Assembly (NCBI RefSeq): GCF_041468085.1
Contig: NZ_CP121014.1
Span: 676,499-740,498, forward strand
Direction of reading: 5' to 3'
DNA length: 64,000 nucleotides
DNA from: Tistrella mobilis
GTDB taxonomy: Bacteria; Pseudomonadota; Alphaproteobacteria; Tistrellales; Tistrellaceae
The translations under genes were made by a program, and so were the position numbers. Under the pieces are notes generated by a model. The model did not search any database. It was not told the DNA's origin and worked only from the letters and a program-made list of their open reading frames with translations. Positions 34,964 through 43,583 of the stretch are shown here, one piece after another; the stretch's first letter is position 1; every line of letters begins with the position of its first letter.

Positions 34964-36643
34964 TTACTCGGGTGCGTAGCCGTAATCGCGGGCGGCCGCC
35001 TCGGGCGTGAGATAGCCCAGCCGGATGTCGCGGGCGATGGCCCGGGGGTCGCGCTTCGCCGGGTCGCCATAACCGCCGCCGCCCGGGGTTTCCAGCCGCA
35101 CCCGCTGGCCGCGGACCAGCTTCACGCCGATGGTCTTCGAGACCTTCTCCGGCTCGTGCCAGCCGTCATCCTGCTGATAGTGGAAGCGGTTGAGCGCCGC
35201 CTCGCCGCCGCCGACCACGCCCTTGGGCGCGAACTTGCCGCGCTCGCCGAACAGGAAGACCTGGGCATCCTTCTCCAGCAGTTCGATCTCGTAGACCGCC
35301 CCCACGCCGCCGCGTGCCTGGCCGGGGCCGGCGCTGTCGGGGCGCAGCGCCCATTCGGTGAACATCACCGGATAGGCCGCTTCCAGGATCTCGACCGGGG
35401 GGATGGTGGCGGTCGAAATCGGCGCATTGCCGTGGTTCAGCCCGTCGCCGGCCGGGCTGCCGCCCAGCCCGCCGCCATAGAACGAGAACATCACCCAGCG
35501 CCGGCCGTCGGCACGATGCCCGGCCAGCGACAGGGCGTTGATCGTGCCATAGGCATTGCCGTTCACCCGGTCGGGGGCAGCGTTTGCGAAGGTTGCGAAG
35601 ATCACGTCGATCATTCGCAAAATCGTCTCGGTATAGCCGCCGACCGGCTTGGGGAACTCGGCCGAGAGCAGCGACTTGTCCGGGATCACGAAGTCGATCG
35701 GCCGCATCACGCCGGCATTGGCCGGCAGGTCCGGGAAGATGTGCTTGATCGCCACATAGCAGCAGGCGATGGAGGTGGACCGGCTGATGTTGATCGGCCC
35801 CTGCGCCGGCCCGGCCGAGCCGGTGAAGTCCAGCGTCAGCCGGTCGCCCCTGATGGTCAGCTTCAGCCGGATCGGCAGCGGCTCGTCGGAAATGCCGTCA
35901 TTGTCCAGGAAGTCTTCGGCCTCCCAGCTGCCGTCGGGCAGGCCCGAGATTGCGGCACGCATCAGCGTCTCGGCCCGGTCGCCCAGCGCATCCAGCGCCG
36001 CCTTGACCAGATCGGGCCCGTATTCGTCGAGCAGCGCATCCAGCCGCTTCACGCCCAGATCCAGCGCGTTCAGCTGGCCGTTCAGGTCGCCGAAGGCCGA
36101 ATTCGGCTGGCGGGAATTCATCAGCAGGATGTCGACGATGTCGCGGTTGAGCTTCCCCGCCCGCATCACCTTCACCGGCGGGATGACCACCGCCTCCTGG
36201 AAGGCCTCGGTCGCGACCGGGTTGTAATTGCCCGGCACATTGCCGCCCACGTCATGCCAGTGACCGACCGAGGCCAGATAGCAGAAGACCCGGCCGTCGC
36301 GGAAATAGGGCCGGACCAGCCGCATGTCCGAGAAATGGGTGCCGCCGGCATAGGCCTCGTTGAAGATGTAGACGTCGCCGTCTTCCAGGTCGCCGTCGCG
36401 GGCGGCCTTGTCGATCACCGATTTGACCGCGAAGGCCATCACGCCCACGAAGATCGGCAGTCCCGACTTGCCCTGAACCAGGGTGGCACCGCTTTCCGGG
36501 TCGTAGAGCCCGTGAGAGGCGTCATGCGCCTCGGCGATGATCGGATTGAAGGCGCTGCGGAACAGGGTCGCGTCCATTTCGTCGGCGATCTGCTCCATGC
36601 GGCCGGCGAGCACCGCCAGCGTCACGGGATCGATGGCACTCAC
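34964..36643 (-). CDS. hyuB: Hydantoinase/oxoprolinase subunit B
   Basis: I place the start at GTG 36643 (GGGAGA upstream; protein begins SAIDPVTLAVLAGRMEQIAD), giving 559 residues; ATG 36670 would add 9 with no ribosome site. Family motifs are HDASHGLYDPESGATLVQGKS, VYIFNEAYAGGTHFSDM, NYNPVATEAF and NAYGTINALSLAG. It is the hydrolytic partner of HyuA. The order hyuB then hyuA is opposite to many operons but common in this family. Confidence 0.92.
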   Translation of the reverse strand: MSAIDPVTLAVLAGRMEQIADEMDATLFRSAFNPIIAEAHDASHGLYDPESGATLVQGKSGLPIFVGVMAFAVKSVIDKAARDGDLEDGDVYIFNEAYAGGTHFSDMRLVRPYFRDGRVFCYLASVGHWHDVGGNVPGNYNPVATEAFQEAVVIPPVKVMRAGKLNRDIVDILLMNSRQPNSAFGDLNGQLNALDLGVKRLDALLDEYGPDLVKAALDALGDRAETLMRAAISGLPDGSWEAEDFLDNDGISDEPLPIRLKLTIRGDRLTLDFTGSAGPAQGPINISRSTSIACCYVAIKHIFPDLPANAGVMRPIDFVIPDKSLLSAEFPKPVGGYTETILRMIDVIFATFANAAPDRVNGNAYGTINALSLAGHRADGRRWVMFSFYGGGLGGSPAGDGLNHGNAPISTATIPPVEILEAAYPVMFTEWALRPDSAGPGQARGGVGAVYEIELLEKDAQVFLFGERGKFAPKGVVGGGEAALNRFHYQQDDGWHEPEKVSKTIGVKLVRGQRVRLETPGGGGYGDPAKRDPRAIARDIRLGYLTPEAAARDYGYAPE

Positions 36644-36728
36644 GTCACGTGGTCTCCCAGGGGCATGCATCCGGCCGGCGGTATCGACGGCCGCCGACGC
36701 GTTCTGATTTCTTATGCGGTCTGATCGG

Positions 36729-37574
36729 TCATTCGCCGACGGAGAGGCGGGCCGGCTTCCAGCCGCCGTCTTCGTCGTCGCTGCGGGTCAGGTCCATGCG
36801 GTATTCGAACCGTCCGGGGACGTAGAGCGAGACCAGATGGTCGAAGGGCCGCATGGCCTGGTCGTACATGGTTCGGGTCAGCCGGAGCAGCGCCGCCCCG
36901 GGCTCGACCTCCAGAAGCACCGCCAGCCGGTCGTCAGCCAGCTGCGCCGACAATCTCTGGCGCGCCGCCGCAACCGCGAAACCCGCCTCCTCGAACAGGC
37001 CCAGGCGCGGCCGATGCGCCAGGCTCCGCTCGGTAAAGGCGGCGGCCGCCGCCGGCAGGGTATGGGTCGCAAGCAGGGCGAAGGGCCGCCCGTCGGCCGA
37101 GCGCACCCGCTCGGCGGCGACCAGCTCCGTGCCCGGATCGATCGTCAGTTCCTCGGCGATGGCCGCCGGCGCCGCAACCCGCGCCAGCGACACCAGCCGC
37201 ACGCCGGACCGCGCGCCGATGTTCTGAATGGTCGCAATCAGCCCGTCGAGCGGCGCCCGGATCGGCGCCGGCCGGTAGTGATGCGTCACCATGGTGCCGC
37301 GCCCGCGCTGGCGCGAGACCAGCCCTTCCGCCGCCAGATCGTCCAGCGCCCGCTTGGCGGTGATCCGCGACACGCCGTAATCCCGCGCGATATCCAGCTC
37401 CGCCGGCAGCACATCGCCGTCGCGCAGCTCCCCGCCCAGAATCTTCTCGCGAAAGATGACATAGAGCCGGTGATAGAGCGGCGTCGGCCCCTCGCGCCCC
37501 AGCGCCGCACGCCCGCCTTCCCCGACCGCTCCGCCTTCATCCATATCCCGGATCCCACCCCCGGTGTCGCTCAT
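36729..37574 (-). CDS. GntR-family regulator with UTRA domain (operon head)
   Basis: A 281-residue regulator. After about 30 residues comes the winged helix (PLYHRLYVIFREKI, ARDYGVSRITAKRALDDLAAEGLVSRQRGRG) and then a UTRA effector domain (LLEVEPGAALLRLTRTMYDQ). It lies directly upstream of hyuB on the same strand, with about 85 bases between, and probably represses the eight-gene operon in response to a substrate or early intermediate. The AT-rich 37600-37630 stretch upstream is the likely promoter region. Confidence 0.9.
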   Translation of the reverse strand: MSDTGGGIRDMDEGGAVGEGGRAALGREGPTPLYHRLYVIFREKILGGELRDGDVLPAELDIARDYGVSRITAKRALDDLAAEGLVSRQRGRGTMVTHHYRPAPIRAPLDGLIATIQNIGARSGVRLVSLARVAAPAAIAEELTIDPGTELVAAERVRSADGRPFALLATHTLPAAAAAFTERSLAHRPRLGLFEEAGFAVAAARQRLSAQLADDRLAVLLEVEPGAALLRLTRTMYDQAMRPFDHLVSLYVPGRFEYRMDLTRSDDEDGGWKPARLSVGE

Positions 37575-37751
37575 GGAGGGGAGCTTAGCGCGGGTGATGG
37601 CATAATGCTATATGAATATATCATTAGGGCATGTGGACAACACGATCTTTGATCCTACATTGCCTCTAAAATGCGTTATTCCGCAAAATTGACGCATTTG
37701 AGCATTTCAGCTAAAGTCTGGTTGCCGGACACAGAACAGGACGCGTCTACG

Positions 37752-38108
37752 ATGCTTGTGCATGAGCATGACACCACCGACGATCAGCAGGTTCCAAGCT
37801 ACAGCGCATCCGAAGCCAGGAATCATTGGGGGAAGTTGCAGCGTGATGTGCGTCGTGCTGGCCGGGTTGACGTGACCAATCACGGAACCGTCGACTTCGT
37901 CATCCTCGACATCGCCCATTATGAAGATCTGGCGAGAGCCGCAGAAGCAGGCAATACGAAGATGCAGGCACATCTTGAGAACCTGCATGCGGCCTTCGAC
38001 GCGCGTATTGCCCGGATGCAGACAGCTGAAGCCCGGAAAGCCGTGGACGATGCATTTGCTGCACGTGGCAGGTTGCGCACGCGTCCGAAAGCTGGAACGT
38101 CGTTCTGA
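37752..38108 (+). CDS. Phd/YefM-family antitoxin
   Basis: A 118-residue protein from ATG 37752. SYSASEARNHWGKLQRDVRR and VTNHGTVDFVILDIAHYEDL form the Phd/YefM fold used to bind DNA, and the charged C-terminal tail (about residues 70-118) would wrap the toxin. It precedes the zeta-like toxin gene by two bases. The region upstream is AT-rich and probably carries the autoregulated promoter. Confidence 0.84.
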   Translation: MLVHEHDTTDDQQVPSYSASEARNHWGKLQRDVRRAGRVDVTNHGTVDFVILDIAHYEDLARAAEAGNTKMQAHLENLHAAFDARIARMQTAEARKAVDDAFAARGRLRTRPKAGTSF

Positions 38109-38110
38109 AG

Positions 38111-38755
38111 ATGGCGGGTCGGCCGCAGATCGTGGTGCTTGCCGGCGTGAATGGCGCCGGCAAAAGTTCTCTACTTGGTCATTTGCTCACGGATTCCGGA
38201 ACAGACTGGTTCAACCCCGATGCGTTTGCCCGCGAAGCCATGAAGCAGATCCCGGGGCTATCGGTGCACGACGCCAATGCCCGTGCCTGGAATTACGGCC
38301 ACACCCAATTGAAAGCCGCGATAGCCGGCGGCACCTCCTATTTTTTTGAAACCACGCTCGGCGGGCGGACGATAACCAGGCTGCTGTTGCAAGCAGTACA
38401 GACCCATGACGTCATGATCATGTTCTGCGGTCTGCCCAGCCCGGAACATCACATACGCCGTGTACAGGCGCGCGTCGCCCTGGGCGGCCACGATATCCCG
38501 GTAGACAAGATCCAAGAACGCTGGACGACATCCCGCCAAAATCTCATCGATCTCATGCCATACCTTGCACGATTGCAGGTCTTCGACAATAGCGCCGAGG
38601 CGGAACCCGGCGAGGACATCCCGGATCCCTTACTGATCCTCCACGTGGAGGGCACCCGGCGGCTCTACCCCGTCGACCTCACGGACATCGCGAGAACGCC
38701 CGACTGGGCCAAGCCTCTCGTCGAAGCGGCGCTCCGCCTTTCCTCGTCCATCTGA
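38111..38755 (+). CDS. Zeta-family toxin kinase
   Basis: A 214-residue P-loop kinase. Walker A GVNGAGKSS (residues 12-20), WFNPDAFA with the probable substrate-aspartate, GGTSYFFETTLGG, and the arginine region HIRRVQARVALGGHDIP are those of zeta toxins, which phosphorylate UDP-N-acetylglucosamine in classical members. It follows a Phd-type rather than the classical epsilon antitoxin, a mixed pairing seen in other proteobacterial TA loci. Toxicity is inferred. Confidence 0.83.
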   Translation: MAGRPQIVVLAGVNGAGKSSLLGHLLTDSGTDWFNPDAFAREAMKQIPGLSVHDANARAWNYGHTQLKAAIAGGTSYFFETTLGGRTITRLLLQAVQTHDVMIMFCGLPSPEHHIRRVQARVALGGHDIPVDKIQERWTTSRQNLIDLMPYLARLQVFDNSAEAEPGEDIPDPLLILHVEGTRRLYPVDLTDIARTPDWAKPLVEAALRLSSSI

Positions 38756-38844
38756 CCCGGTCATCTCAGGCTCAACAATTACGCTTGACGATATAATTAA
38801 TCCAATCGTTAAATATTATCAGAAACCGATAGGGAGTGACCGCC

Positions 38845-39321
38845 ATGGACGACCCCTTCCGCCGGCCGACCTTCGGGTCCGCCGTGTTCTATGAAGATCC
38901 CTTCGCCGCCCTCGACTGGCTGGAGGCCGCCTTCGGCTTCGAGCGCAGCCTGGTGATCACCGATACCGACGGCAATCTCGCCCATTCCGAGATGAGCTTC
39001 GGCGACGGCTACGTCATGATCGGCCCGGTCTGGACCGATGGCGTGGCCAGCCCCCGCCAGACCGGTGGGCGCAATACCCAGACCGTGCATGTCCAGCTGA
39101 AAGACGGGATCGAGGCGCATCACGACCGGGCGGTCAAAGCCGGTGCGGTGATCACCCGGCCGCTGGCGCGGCAGTTCTATGGCGATCTCACCTATTCCGC
39201 CCGCGATCCCGAGGGGCATGTCTGGAGCTTCGGCCAGACCGTCGCCGTGGTCGGTCGCGCCGAGGCCGAAGCGGCAAGCGGGCTGAAGATCGACGGCTGG
39301 TTCGAGACCGACACCGAATGA
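38845..39321 (+). CDS. VOC/glyoxalase-fold protein
   Basis: A 158-residue protein of the glyoxalase/bleomycin-resistance superfamily. ATG 38845 follows AGGGAG; a GTG at 38836 is possible. Motifs include FYEDPFAALDWLEAAFGFE, the repeat-specific GDGYVMIGP, and ARDPEGHVWSFGQT near the end. It leads a three-gene overlapping operon with ArsR and SRPBCC genes, a common bacterial pairing; substrate is unknown. The AT-rich 38780-38820 upstream is the probable promoter. Confidence 0.88.
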   Translation: MDDPFRRPTFGSAVFYEDPFAALDWLEAAFGFERSLVITDTDGNLAHSEMSFGDGYVMIGPVWTDGVASPRQTGGRNTQTVHVQLKDGIEAHHDRAVKAGAVITRPLARQFYGDLTYSARDPEGHVWSFGQTVAVVGRAEAEAASGLKIDGWFETDTE

Positions 39322-39659
39322 CGGCCGCCCCCTCTCTCGATACCGTGCTCGCCGCACTCGCCGATCCGTATCGCCGGCAGGTGGTGGAGCTGCTGCGCGC
39401 CCGCCCGCAACGGGCGGGCGAGCTGGCGGAGGCCATCGGCCTCAGCCCGCCCGCGGCCAGCCGCCATCTGAAGGCGCTGCGCCGGGCGGGGCTGATCGAG
39501 GAAAGCCATCCCGATTTCGATGCCCGGGTGCGGATCTACCGGCTGTGCCCCGCCCCCTTCTCGGCGCTCAAATCCTGGGTCGACGAGACCGAACGGATGT
39601 GGTCGCACCAGCTGCTGGCCCTGAAGGCGCATCTGGAAGCGGAGGCGGGGGAAGAATGA
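39318..39659 (+). CDS. ArsR-family winged-helix regulator
   Basis: A 113-residue regulator. ALADPYRRQVVELLRARPQR, IGLSPPAASRHLKALRRAGL and the wing region RVRIYRLC match ArsR. No CVC metal site is present, so it is not an arsenic or metal sensor by the usual motif. It overlaps the VOC gene by 4 bases and the SRPBCC gene by 4 bases and likely autoregulates the operon. Confidence 0.92.
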   Translation: MTAAPSLDTVLAALADPYRRQVVELLRARPQRAGELAEAIGLSPPAASRHLKALRRAGLIEESHPDFDARVRIYRLCPAPFSALKSWVDETERMWSHQLLALKAHLEAEAGEE

Positions 39660-40153
39660 CCGGCTCCAAAATCCTGGTCGCGCTGCGCATCGCCGCCCCC
39701 ACACCGCGGGTCTTCCGCGCCTTCACCGACGAGATCGGCCTCTGGTGGCAGGCGGACGGGCTGTTTGCCTTCACCCCCGGCCCGCCCGGCCGTCTCGCTT
39801 TCGATCCCAAGGGGCCTGAGGGGCGGCTGATCGAGGAAAAACCCGATGGCGGCCGGTTCGAAATCGGCCGCATCCTCAAATGGGACGCCCCGCCCGGCCC
39901 CGGCACACCCGGCCGCCTGGCCCTGACCTGGCGCCAGGCAAGCTTCGCCAGCGACCAGGAAACCCGCGTGTTCGTCGCCTTCGACCCGGTCGAGGACGGC
40001 ACAAGGGTGACGGTCGAACATCTGGGCTGGGATGCGATCCCGATCAGCCACGCCGCCCGCCACCATTTCCCCGACGGCATCTTCCTGCACCGCCATGGCA
40101 GCTTCTGGCGACGGCAGCTGGCTGAACTGGCGGCGGTCACCGCTCCACGATGA
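39656..40153 (+). CDS. SRPBCC/AHSA1-family protein
   Basis: A 165-residue protein from ATG 39656. ALRIAAPTPRVFRAFTDEI and FEIGRILKWDAP, with LALTWRQASF, are typical of the START-like AHSA1 family often found beside ArsR and VOC genes. The family binds hydrophobic ligands or acts with the regulator. Its 3' end overlaps the converging LuxR gene by 17 bases. Confidence 0.86.
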   Translation: MTGSKILVALRIAAPTPRVFRAFTDEIGLWWQADGLFAFTPGPPGRLAFDPKGPEGRLIEEKPDGGRFEIGRILKWDAPPGPGTPGRLALTWRQASFASDQETRVFVAFDPVEDGTRVTVEHLGWDAIPISHAARHHFPDGIFLHRHGSFWRRQLAELAAVTAPR

Positions 40154-40715
40154 CCTTGGCGATCAGCTCCGCGGTGTTGGCGACGCCCAGCTTGCGCATG
40201 ATCGCGCTGCGATGCACCTCCACCGTGCGCGGCGAGATGGCCAGCGCCTGGGCGATCTGTCTGCTGGTCAGGCCGTTGACGACATAGCGGGTCACTTCGC
40301 GTTCGCGCGGGGTCAGTGCCGCTGAGCCCGGCGCCCGGTTTTCAAGCCGGTCGAAGGTCCAGACGATCAGCCGGAACGGCTCGTCCGGGGTGAGCGTGCG
40401 GCCGCGGGCGCGGGTCCAGATGATCTCGCCGCTTTTGCACTGCATGAACCGCTCATCCTCGTAGCGGGGGCCGTTCTCCAGCCAGCGATGCCAGCGGGCG
40501 CCGGTCTTTTCGTAATCGACGGTGGAGGGATAGAGCATGCGCACCGACTGCCCCTCCAGCTCGGCGCGGCGCCAGCCGAAAATCGCCTCGATTTCGGCAT
40601 TCACCCGCAGGATGCGGCGGTGGGACAGCACCATGATGCCGACCGGCGCGTTCATGAACCCGGCAAGCTCCAGCCCGTCGGTCGACAAATCCCCGGACAG
40701 ATCTTCCGGCTGCAT
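40137..40715 (-). CDS. PAS-LuxR transcriptional regulator
   Basis: A 192-residue regulator. The N-terminal PAS domain (residues 15-120, MVLSHRRILRVNAEIEAIFG and GEIIWTRARGRTL) is followed by a NarL/LuxR helix-turn-helix (LTPREREVTRYVVNGLTSRQ, RTVEVHRSAIMRKLG). It lacks a phospho-receiver, so it senses a ligand or redox state directly. It diverges from the thiolase and acyl-CoA ligase genes and probably regulates them. A pair of TACGTA sites lies just upstream. Confidence 0.9.
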   Translation of the reverse strand: MQPEDLSGDLSTDGLELAGFMNAPVGIMVLSHRRILRVNAEIEAIFGWRRAELEGQSVRMLYPSTVDYEKTGARWHRWLENGPRYEDERFMQCKSGEIIWTRARGRTLTPDEPFRLIVWTFDRLENRAPGSAALTPREREVTRYVVNGLTSRQIAQALAISPRTVEVHRSAIMRKLGVANTAELIAKVIVER

Positions 40716-40730
40716 CGCCAGCCTCCCGCT

Positions 40731-40748
40731 TACGTAGCCTTCTACGTA
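40731..40748. promoter_or_regulatory. Paired TACGTA sites in the LuxR-thiolase divergent promoter
   Basis: TACGTA occurs at 40731-40736 and 40743-40748, 12 bases apart, so on nearly the same helix face. Each is a self-complementary hexamer. LuxR/NarL-type proteins bind such paired short palindromes; the gene for one starts at 40715. Role as operator is inferred. Confidence 0.5.
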
Positions 40749-40839
40749 TATCCCCTGATTGTCGGGCGCGCTGCAAAAGTTTACCTATCGGGTCAACACC
40801 ACCACCGACATCGGTCGGATCGTGACACGGAGAGCGCCC

Positions 40840-42015
40840 ATGGACCCGCAGATCTACATCACCGGCAGCGGCCATACCCGTTTCGGCCGCCTGTCCCAGA
40901 CCCTGGAAGAGCTGATCGTCGAAGCCGCGCGGGAGGCGATCGACGAGGCCGGTATCGATCCGGCCGAGATCGACGCGATCTATCTGGGCCATTTCAATTC
41001 GGGCCTGGTTTCCGACGGCTTCGCCTCCTCGCTGGTCAAGGGTGCCCATCCTGCCCTGCGCTTCACCCCCGCCTCGCGTTGCGAGAATGCCTGCGCCTCG
41101 GGTGCGGCGGCCTTCCAGGCCGGCATGATGCGCATCGCCGCCGGCAAGGCCCGCAATGTGCTGGTGGTCGGCGCCGAAAAGATGACCCACCGCACCACCG
41201 AAGACGTCACCCGGGCACTGGCCGGCGCCGGCTATCAGAACGACCCCGAAGAGGCCGCGCTCAGCTTCCCGCAGGTCTTCGGCATCGCCGCCCGCGCCTA
41301 TGCCGATCGCCATGGTGATCCGCTGGACGCCATGGCCCGGATCGCGGCGAAGAACCATGCCAATGCCATGGCCAACCCGCTGGCCCAGATGCACAAGCCG
41401 CTGCCTTACGAGTTCTGCCGCGAGGTGAGCGAGCGCAACCAGCTGATCGCCCCGCCGCTCCGGCTCAGCGACTGCTCGCTGGTGACCGACGGTGCCGCCG
41501 CCATCGTGCTCAGCAGCGATCAGGGCCATGCCGCCTCGGCCGCCCGCAGGGTGCGCATCGCCGCCGCCGAACAGGTCTCCGACACCCTGCCGATGGCCGG
41601 GCGCGACCTGATCGCCTTCGAAGGCCCGGCGCGGGCGATCCGTGCCGCCTATGCCGCCGCCGGCATCGGCCTGGACCAGCTGGATTTCGCCGAGGTCCAT
41701 GACTGCTTCACCATCGCCGAACTGCTGATCTACGAAGCCATGGGCCTGGCACCCCAGGGTCAGGGCGCACGGGCGCTGGAAGACGGGACCGTCTTCGCCG
41801 ACGGCCGGCTGCCGGTCAATCTTTCGGGCGGGCTCAAGGCCAAGGGCCATCCGGTGGGCGCCACCGGTGTCTCCATGCTCGCCCTCGGCTTCCGTCAGCT
41901 TACCGGCCAGGCCGGCGAGATGCAGCGGGCCGGGGCCGAATGGGGCCTCACCTTCAACATGGGTGGCGCGGCAGTCGCCAACTACGCCACCATCCTCCAG
42001 GCCGACCGGGCTTGA
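40840..42015 (+). CDS. SCP2-like thiolase (acetyl-CoA acetyltransferase family)
   Basis: A 391-residue thiolase from ATG 40840. The nucleophilic cysteine region is CENACASGAAAFQAG; HDCFTIAELL contributes the usual histidine element and GLKAKGHPVGATGVSML the conserved C-terminal motif. The SCP2-type lineage usually cleaves beta-ketoacyl-CoA with branched or bulky chains, or condenses. It is followed by an AMP-forming ligase across a small tandem duplication, so the two are an acid activation and chain-shortening pair. Confidence 0.9.
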   Translation: MDPQIYITGSGHTRFGRLSQTLEELIVEAAREAIDEAGIDPAEIDAIYLGHFNSGLVSDGFASSLVKGAHPALRFTPASRCENACASGAAAFQAGMMRIAAGKARNVLVVGAEKMTHRTTEDVTRALAGAGYQNDPEEAALSFPQVFGIAARAYADRHGDPLDAMARIAAKNHANAMANPLAQMHKPLPYEFCREVSERNQLIAPPLRLSDCSLVTDGAAAIVLSSDQGHAASAARRVRIAAAEQVSDTLPMAGRDLIAFEGPARAIRAAYAAAGIGLDQLDFAEVHDCFTIAELLIYEAMGLAPQGQGARALEDGTVFADGRLPVNLSGGLKAKGHPVGATGVSMLALGFRQLTGQAGEMQRAGAEWGLTFNMGGAAVANYATILQADRA

Positions 42016-42049
42016 GAGGCGCCGCATGAATTGAGAGGCGCCGCATGAA
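42012..42049 (+). repeat. Tandem 19-bp duplication carrying ribosome site and start codon
   Basis: TTGAGAGGCGCCGCATGAA occurs twice, at 42012-42030 and 42031-42049. The second copy supplies the ligase start ATG (42045). The first copy yields ATG-AAT-TGA, a two-residue dead-end reading frame, and also contains the thiolase stop (TGA 42013-42015). It probably arose by slippage. Confidence 0.9.
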
Positions 42050-43583
42050 CATCGCAAGCTGGCTCCACCAGACCGCCCTCTGCTGGCCCGACCGGCCGGC
42101 GGTGTTCGAAGGCGATCGCCTGCATCACAGCTATGACGGCCTGGCGGGCGCGGTGTCGGACCGCGCCCGCCACCTGGCCCGGGCGCATGGCATCGGCAAG
42201 GGCGACCGCGTGGCGATCTTCGCCAGGAACGCAGCCGCCTATCTTGAAACCCTGCATGCCTGCTGGTGGATCGGCGCCGTCGCGGTGCCGATCAACGGCA
42301 AGCTCCACCCGGCCGAGGCCGCGTGGATCGTGCAGGATTCCGGCGCGAAACTGGCCTTCACCGACACCGGCGACGTGCTGGGCGCCTGCCCGGACCTCAC
42401 CGAACTGCCCCTCGGCGCACCGGTGCCGACGGATGGCCCGCGCACCGCGCCGGTCGCCTGCGACCGGAACGATCTGGCCTGGCTGTTCTATACCTCGGGC
42501 ACCACCGGCCGGCCCAAGGGGGTGATGCTCACCCACGAAAACCTCCGCCAGATGACGCTGTGCTATGCGCTGGACGTCGATCAGGCGCGGGCCGGCGACC
42601 ATATGCTTTACGCCGCCCCCATGTCGCATGGCGCCGGGCTCTATATGTTTGCGCAGATCCGTGCGGGTGGCGCACATCTTGTGCCCGCCTCGCACGGTTT
42701 CGACCCCGCCGAAATCATGGCGCTGGCGCGCAGCCATGGCGATCTGGTGTTCTTCGCCGCCCCCACCATGGTCAAGCGCCTGGTGACCGCCGCCCGCGCC
42801 GCGGGTTATGACGGCAGCGGCATCCGCACCATCATCTATGGCGGCGGCCCGATGTATGCGGCCGATATCGACGACGCCGTCGATGCCTTCGGGCCGCGCT
42901 TCGTGCAGATCTACGGCCAGGGCGAGTCGCCCATGACCATTTCGGTCCTGCCGCGGGCGCTGGTCGCGGACCGCAGCCATCCGAACTGGCAGGCCAGGCG
43001 CGCCTCGGTCGGCTTCGCCCATGGTGCGGTCGCCGTCACCATCCGGGATGCAGACGGTCGGGAGCTGGCACCGGGAGAGACCGGCGAAATCTGCGTCCAG
43101 GGGCCCACCGTCATGCGCGGCTACTGGAACCGCCCCGAGGCGACGGCAGAGACCCTGAAGGATGGCTGGCTGCACACCGGCGATCTGGGCCATCTCGACG
43201 AGGACGGCTTTCTATATCTCACCGACCGGTCCAAGGACGTCATCATCTCGGGCGGCACCAACATCTACCCGCGCGAGGTGGAAGAAGTGCTGCTGATGCA
43301 TCCCGCCGTGTTCGAGGTGGCGGTGATCGGCGAGCATGACGACGACTGGGGCGAGCGGGTGGTGGCCTTCGTGGTCGCCGCCGCCGGTGAACCGGTCGAT
43401 GCCGCCACGCTCGACCGCTGGTGCCGGCAGCAGATCGCCGCCTTCAAGCGCCCGAAGCGTTATGTGTTCATCGACGCCCTGCCCAAGAACAATTACGGCA
43501 AGGTGCTGAAAACCGACCTCAGGATCCTGGCCGCCGATCAGCCGCCGGCGGTGCCCGGGCTGAACCGGCCGACGAATCGGTAA
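42045..43583 (+). CDS. AMP-dependent acyl-CoA synthetase
   Basis: A 512-residue ANL-superfamily enzyme. The AMP loop LFYTSGTTGRPKGVMLTHEN, YGQGESPM (A5 region), WLHTGDLGHLDEDGFLYLTD (A7-A8) and the catalytic lysine in PKNNYGKVLKTDL are all present. It activates a carboxylic acid as the CoA thioester. Substrate is unknown; the thiolase partner suggests a ring-opened or branched acid. Length is normal. Confidence 0.93.
   Translation: MNIASWLHQTALCWPDRPAVFEGDRLHHSYDGLAGAVSDRARHLARAHGIGKGDRVAIFARNAAAYLETLHACWWIGAVAVPINGKLHPAEAAWIVQDSGAKLAFTDTGDVLGACPDLTELPLGAPVPTDGPRTAPVACDRNDLAWLFYTSGTTGRPKGVMLTHENLRQMTLCYALDVDQARAGDHMLYAAPMSHGAGLYMFAQIRAGGAHLVPASHGFDPAEIMALARSHGDLVFFAAPTMVKRLVTAARAAGYDGSGIRTIIYGGGPMYAADIDDAVDAFGPRFVQIYGQGESPMTISVLPRALVADRSHPNWQARRASVGFAHGAVAVTIRDADGRELAPGETGEICVQGPTVMRGYWNRPEATAETLKDGWLHTGDLGHLDEDGFLYLTDRSKDVIISGGTNIYPREVEEVLLMHPAVFEVAVIGEHDDDWGERVVAFVVAAAGEPVDAATLDRWCRQQIAAFKRPKRYVFIDALPKNNYGKVLKTDLRILAADQPPAVPGLNRPTNR

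Noticed and set aside
32374..35010. 878-codon plus-strand frame
   Set aside because: Antisense to the HyuA and isochorismatase-like genes; His/Gly/Arg-rich shadow.
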